A DNA stretch of 5,025 nucleotides. It comes from an uncultured Selenomonadaceae bacterium (GTDB lineage: Bacteria > Bacillota > Negativicutes > Selenomonadales > Selenomonadaceae). The position numbers and the translations under genes are program-made. The stretch lies in the NCBI GenBank assembly GCA_902782705.1, contig CACZOL010000118.1:1-5025 (forward strand), given 5' to 3'. Position 1 is the first letter of the stretch; each line of letters starts with the position of its first letter. Shown one piece after another: positions 4,830 through 5,025 of this stretch. The notes beneath the pieces were generated by a model that had not been told where the DNA came from, made no database searches, and was given only the letters and a program-made list of their open reading frames with translations.

Positions 4830-5025
4830 TTAATGTACTCTCGCCTTTTTCGCTTCATGCCAGTTTCGAAGCGTAACCCAAAGCGGGCTCGCGACGAAAA
4901 TCGACGAATAGCAGCCGCTGAAGAACCCGATGAGCAGCGCAAAGGAGAAGTCCTTCGTCGTATCGCCGCCGAACCAATAGAGCGCAAAGGTTGTGAAGAG
5001 AACCGTGACGACCGTGTATATGGAA
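4830..5025 (-). CDS. secF: Protein translocase subunit SecF, C-terminal end
   Basis: Only the last 64 residues and the TAA stop are present; the gene enters from the right edge. SecF works with SecD as the membrane motor that uses the proton (or Na+) gradient to pull exported proteins through SecYEG. The fragment begins SIYTVVTVLFTTFALYWFGG, then DFSFALLIGFFSGCYSSIFV, and ends ASPLWVTLRNWHEAKKARVH. This matches the SecF pattern of helix 5 (after an R-S element), a G-x-x-S-G-x-YSS-I-F-x-A-SP-LW helix 6 and a short basic cytoplasmic tail. In many Firmicutes secD-secF lies next to recJ, in agreement with this layout. A fused SecDF polypeptide cannot be ruled out from the C-terminus alone. The adjoining terminator suggests secF closes its own transcript. 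Confidence 0.93.
   Translation of the reverse strand, partial: SIYTVVTVLFTTFALYWFGGDTTKDFSFALLIGFFSGCYSSIFVASPLWVTLRNWHEAKKARVH

Noticed and set aside
4613..4987. A minus-strand frame spanning the secF end, the gap and the recJ start
   Set aside because: It is out of frame with both genes, crosses the terminator hairpin, and its Arg-rich translation resembles nothing; the secF and recJ frames explain the DNA.

Overview
Every gene in this window reads on the minus strand, so transcription runs from high to low coordinates. Base composition is intermediate, codon use is GC-leaning, and ribosome binding sites are strong GGAGG/AGGGGG types. Start codons include TTG and GTG. With the RecJ architecture and the Mrp-type gene order, this points to a bacterium of the Firmicutes sensu lato. 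An anaerobic Negativicutes (Selenomonas/Megasphaera-like) member is my best guess, from general protein resemblance only; no marker gene settles it.

Layout in transcription order. (1) 5025-4830: the last 64 codons of secF, the C-terminal membrane part of the SecDF protein-export motor. (2) 4784-4816: a hairpin plus T-tract that looks like an intrinsic terminator for secF. (3) 4761-2809: complete recJ, a 650-residue ssDNA-specific 5'-3' exonuclease with all DHH motifs, starting at TTG behind a GGAGGA site. (4) 2755-2783: a strong intrinsic terminator closing recJ. (5) 2626-2754: an AT-rich control region with a TATAAA -10-like box and imperfect direct repeats. (6) 2625 to the left edge: a tightly packed run of eight small membrane-protein genes of the Mrp/Mnh cation:proton antiporter family. 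They are mnhE, mnhF, mnhG, an MbhD-type (DUF4040) subunit, an MbhE-type subunit, mnhB, mnhC and the first 22 codons of an mnhD/NuoN-like subunit. They abut or overlap by 0-20 bases, apart from a 1-base gap between mnhE and mnhF.

The Mrp-type operon is the most informative part. Its order, E-F-G-(MrpA C-terminal half as two small proteins)-B-C-D, differs from the classic ABCDEFG order. It matches the mbhA-H membrane module of the archaeal Mbh hydrogenase. The visible genes supply the presumed Na+-translocating half (E, F, G, B and the MrpA-tail pieces), the NuoK-like subunit (C) and the start of a proton-channel subunit (D). The NuoL-like N-terminal part of MrpA is not seen. Whether the operon continues into extra NuoL/M-type genes (a secondary Na+/H+ antiporter) or hydrogenase/oxidoreductase genes (a primary ion pump) lies beyond the left edge.

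No RNA gene, CRISPR array, mobile element or clear horizontally acquired island was seen. The longest stretch without a gene is the 183 bases between recJ and mnhE. I found no wholly new system. The points most worth checking are the Mbh-like operon design and the repeat-bearing promoter region ahead of it.
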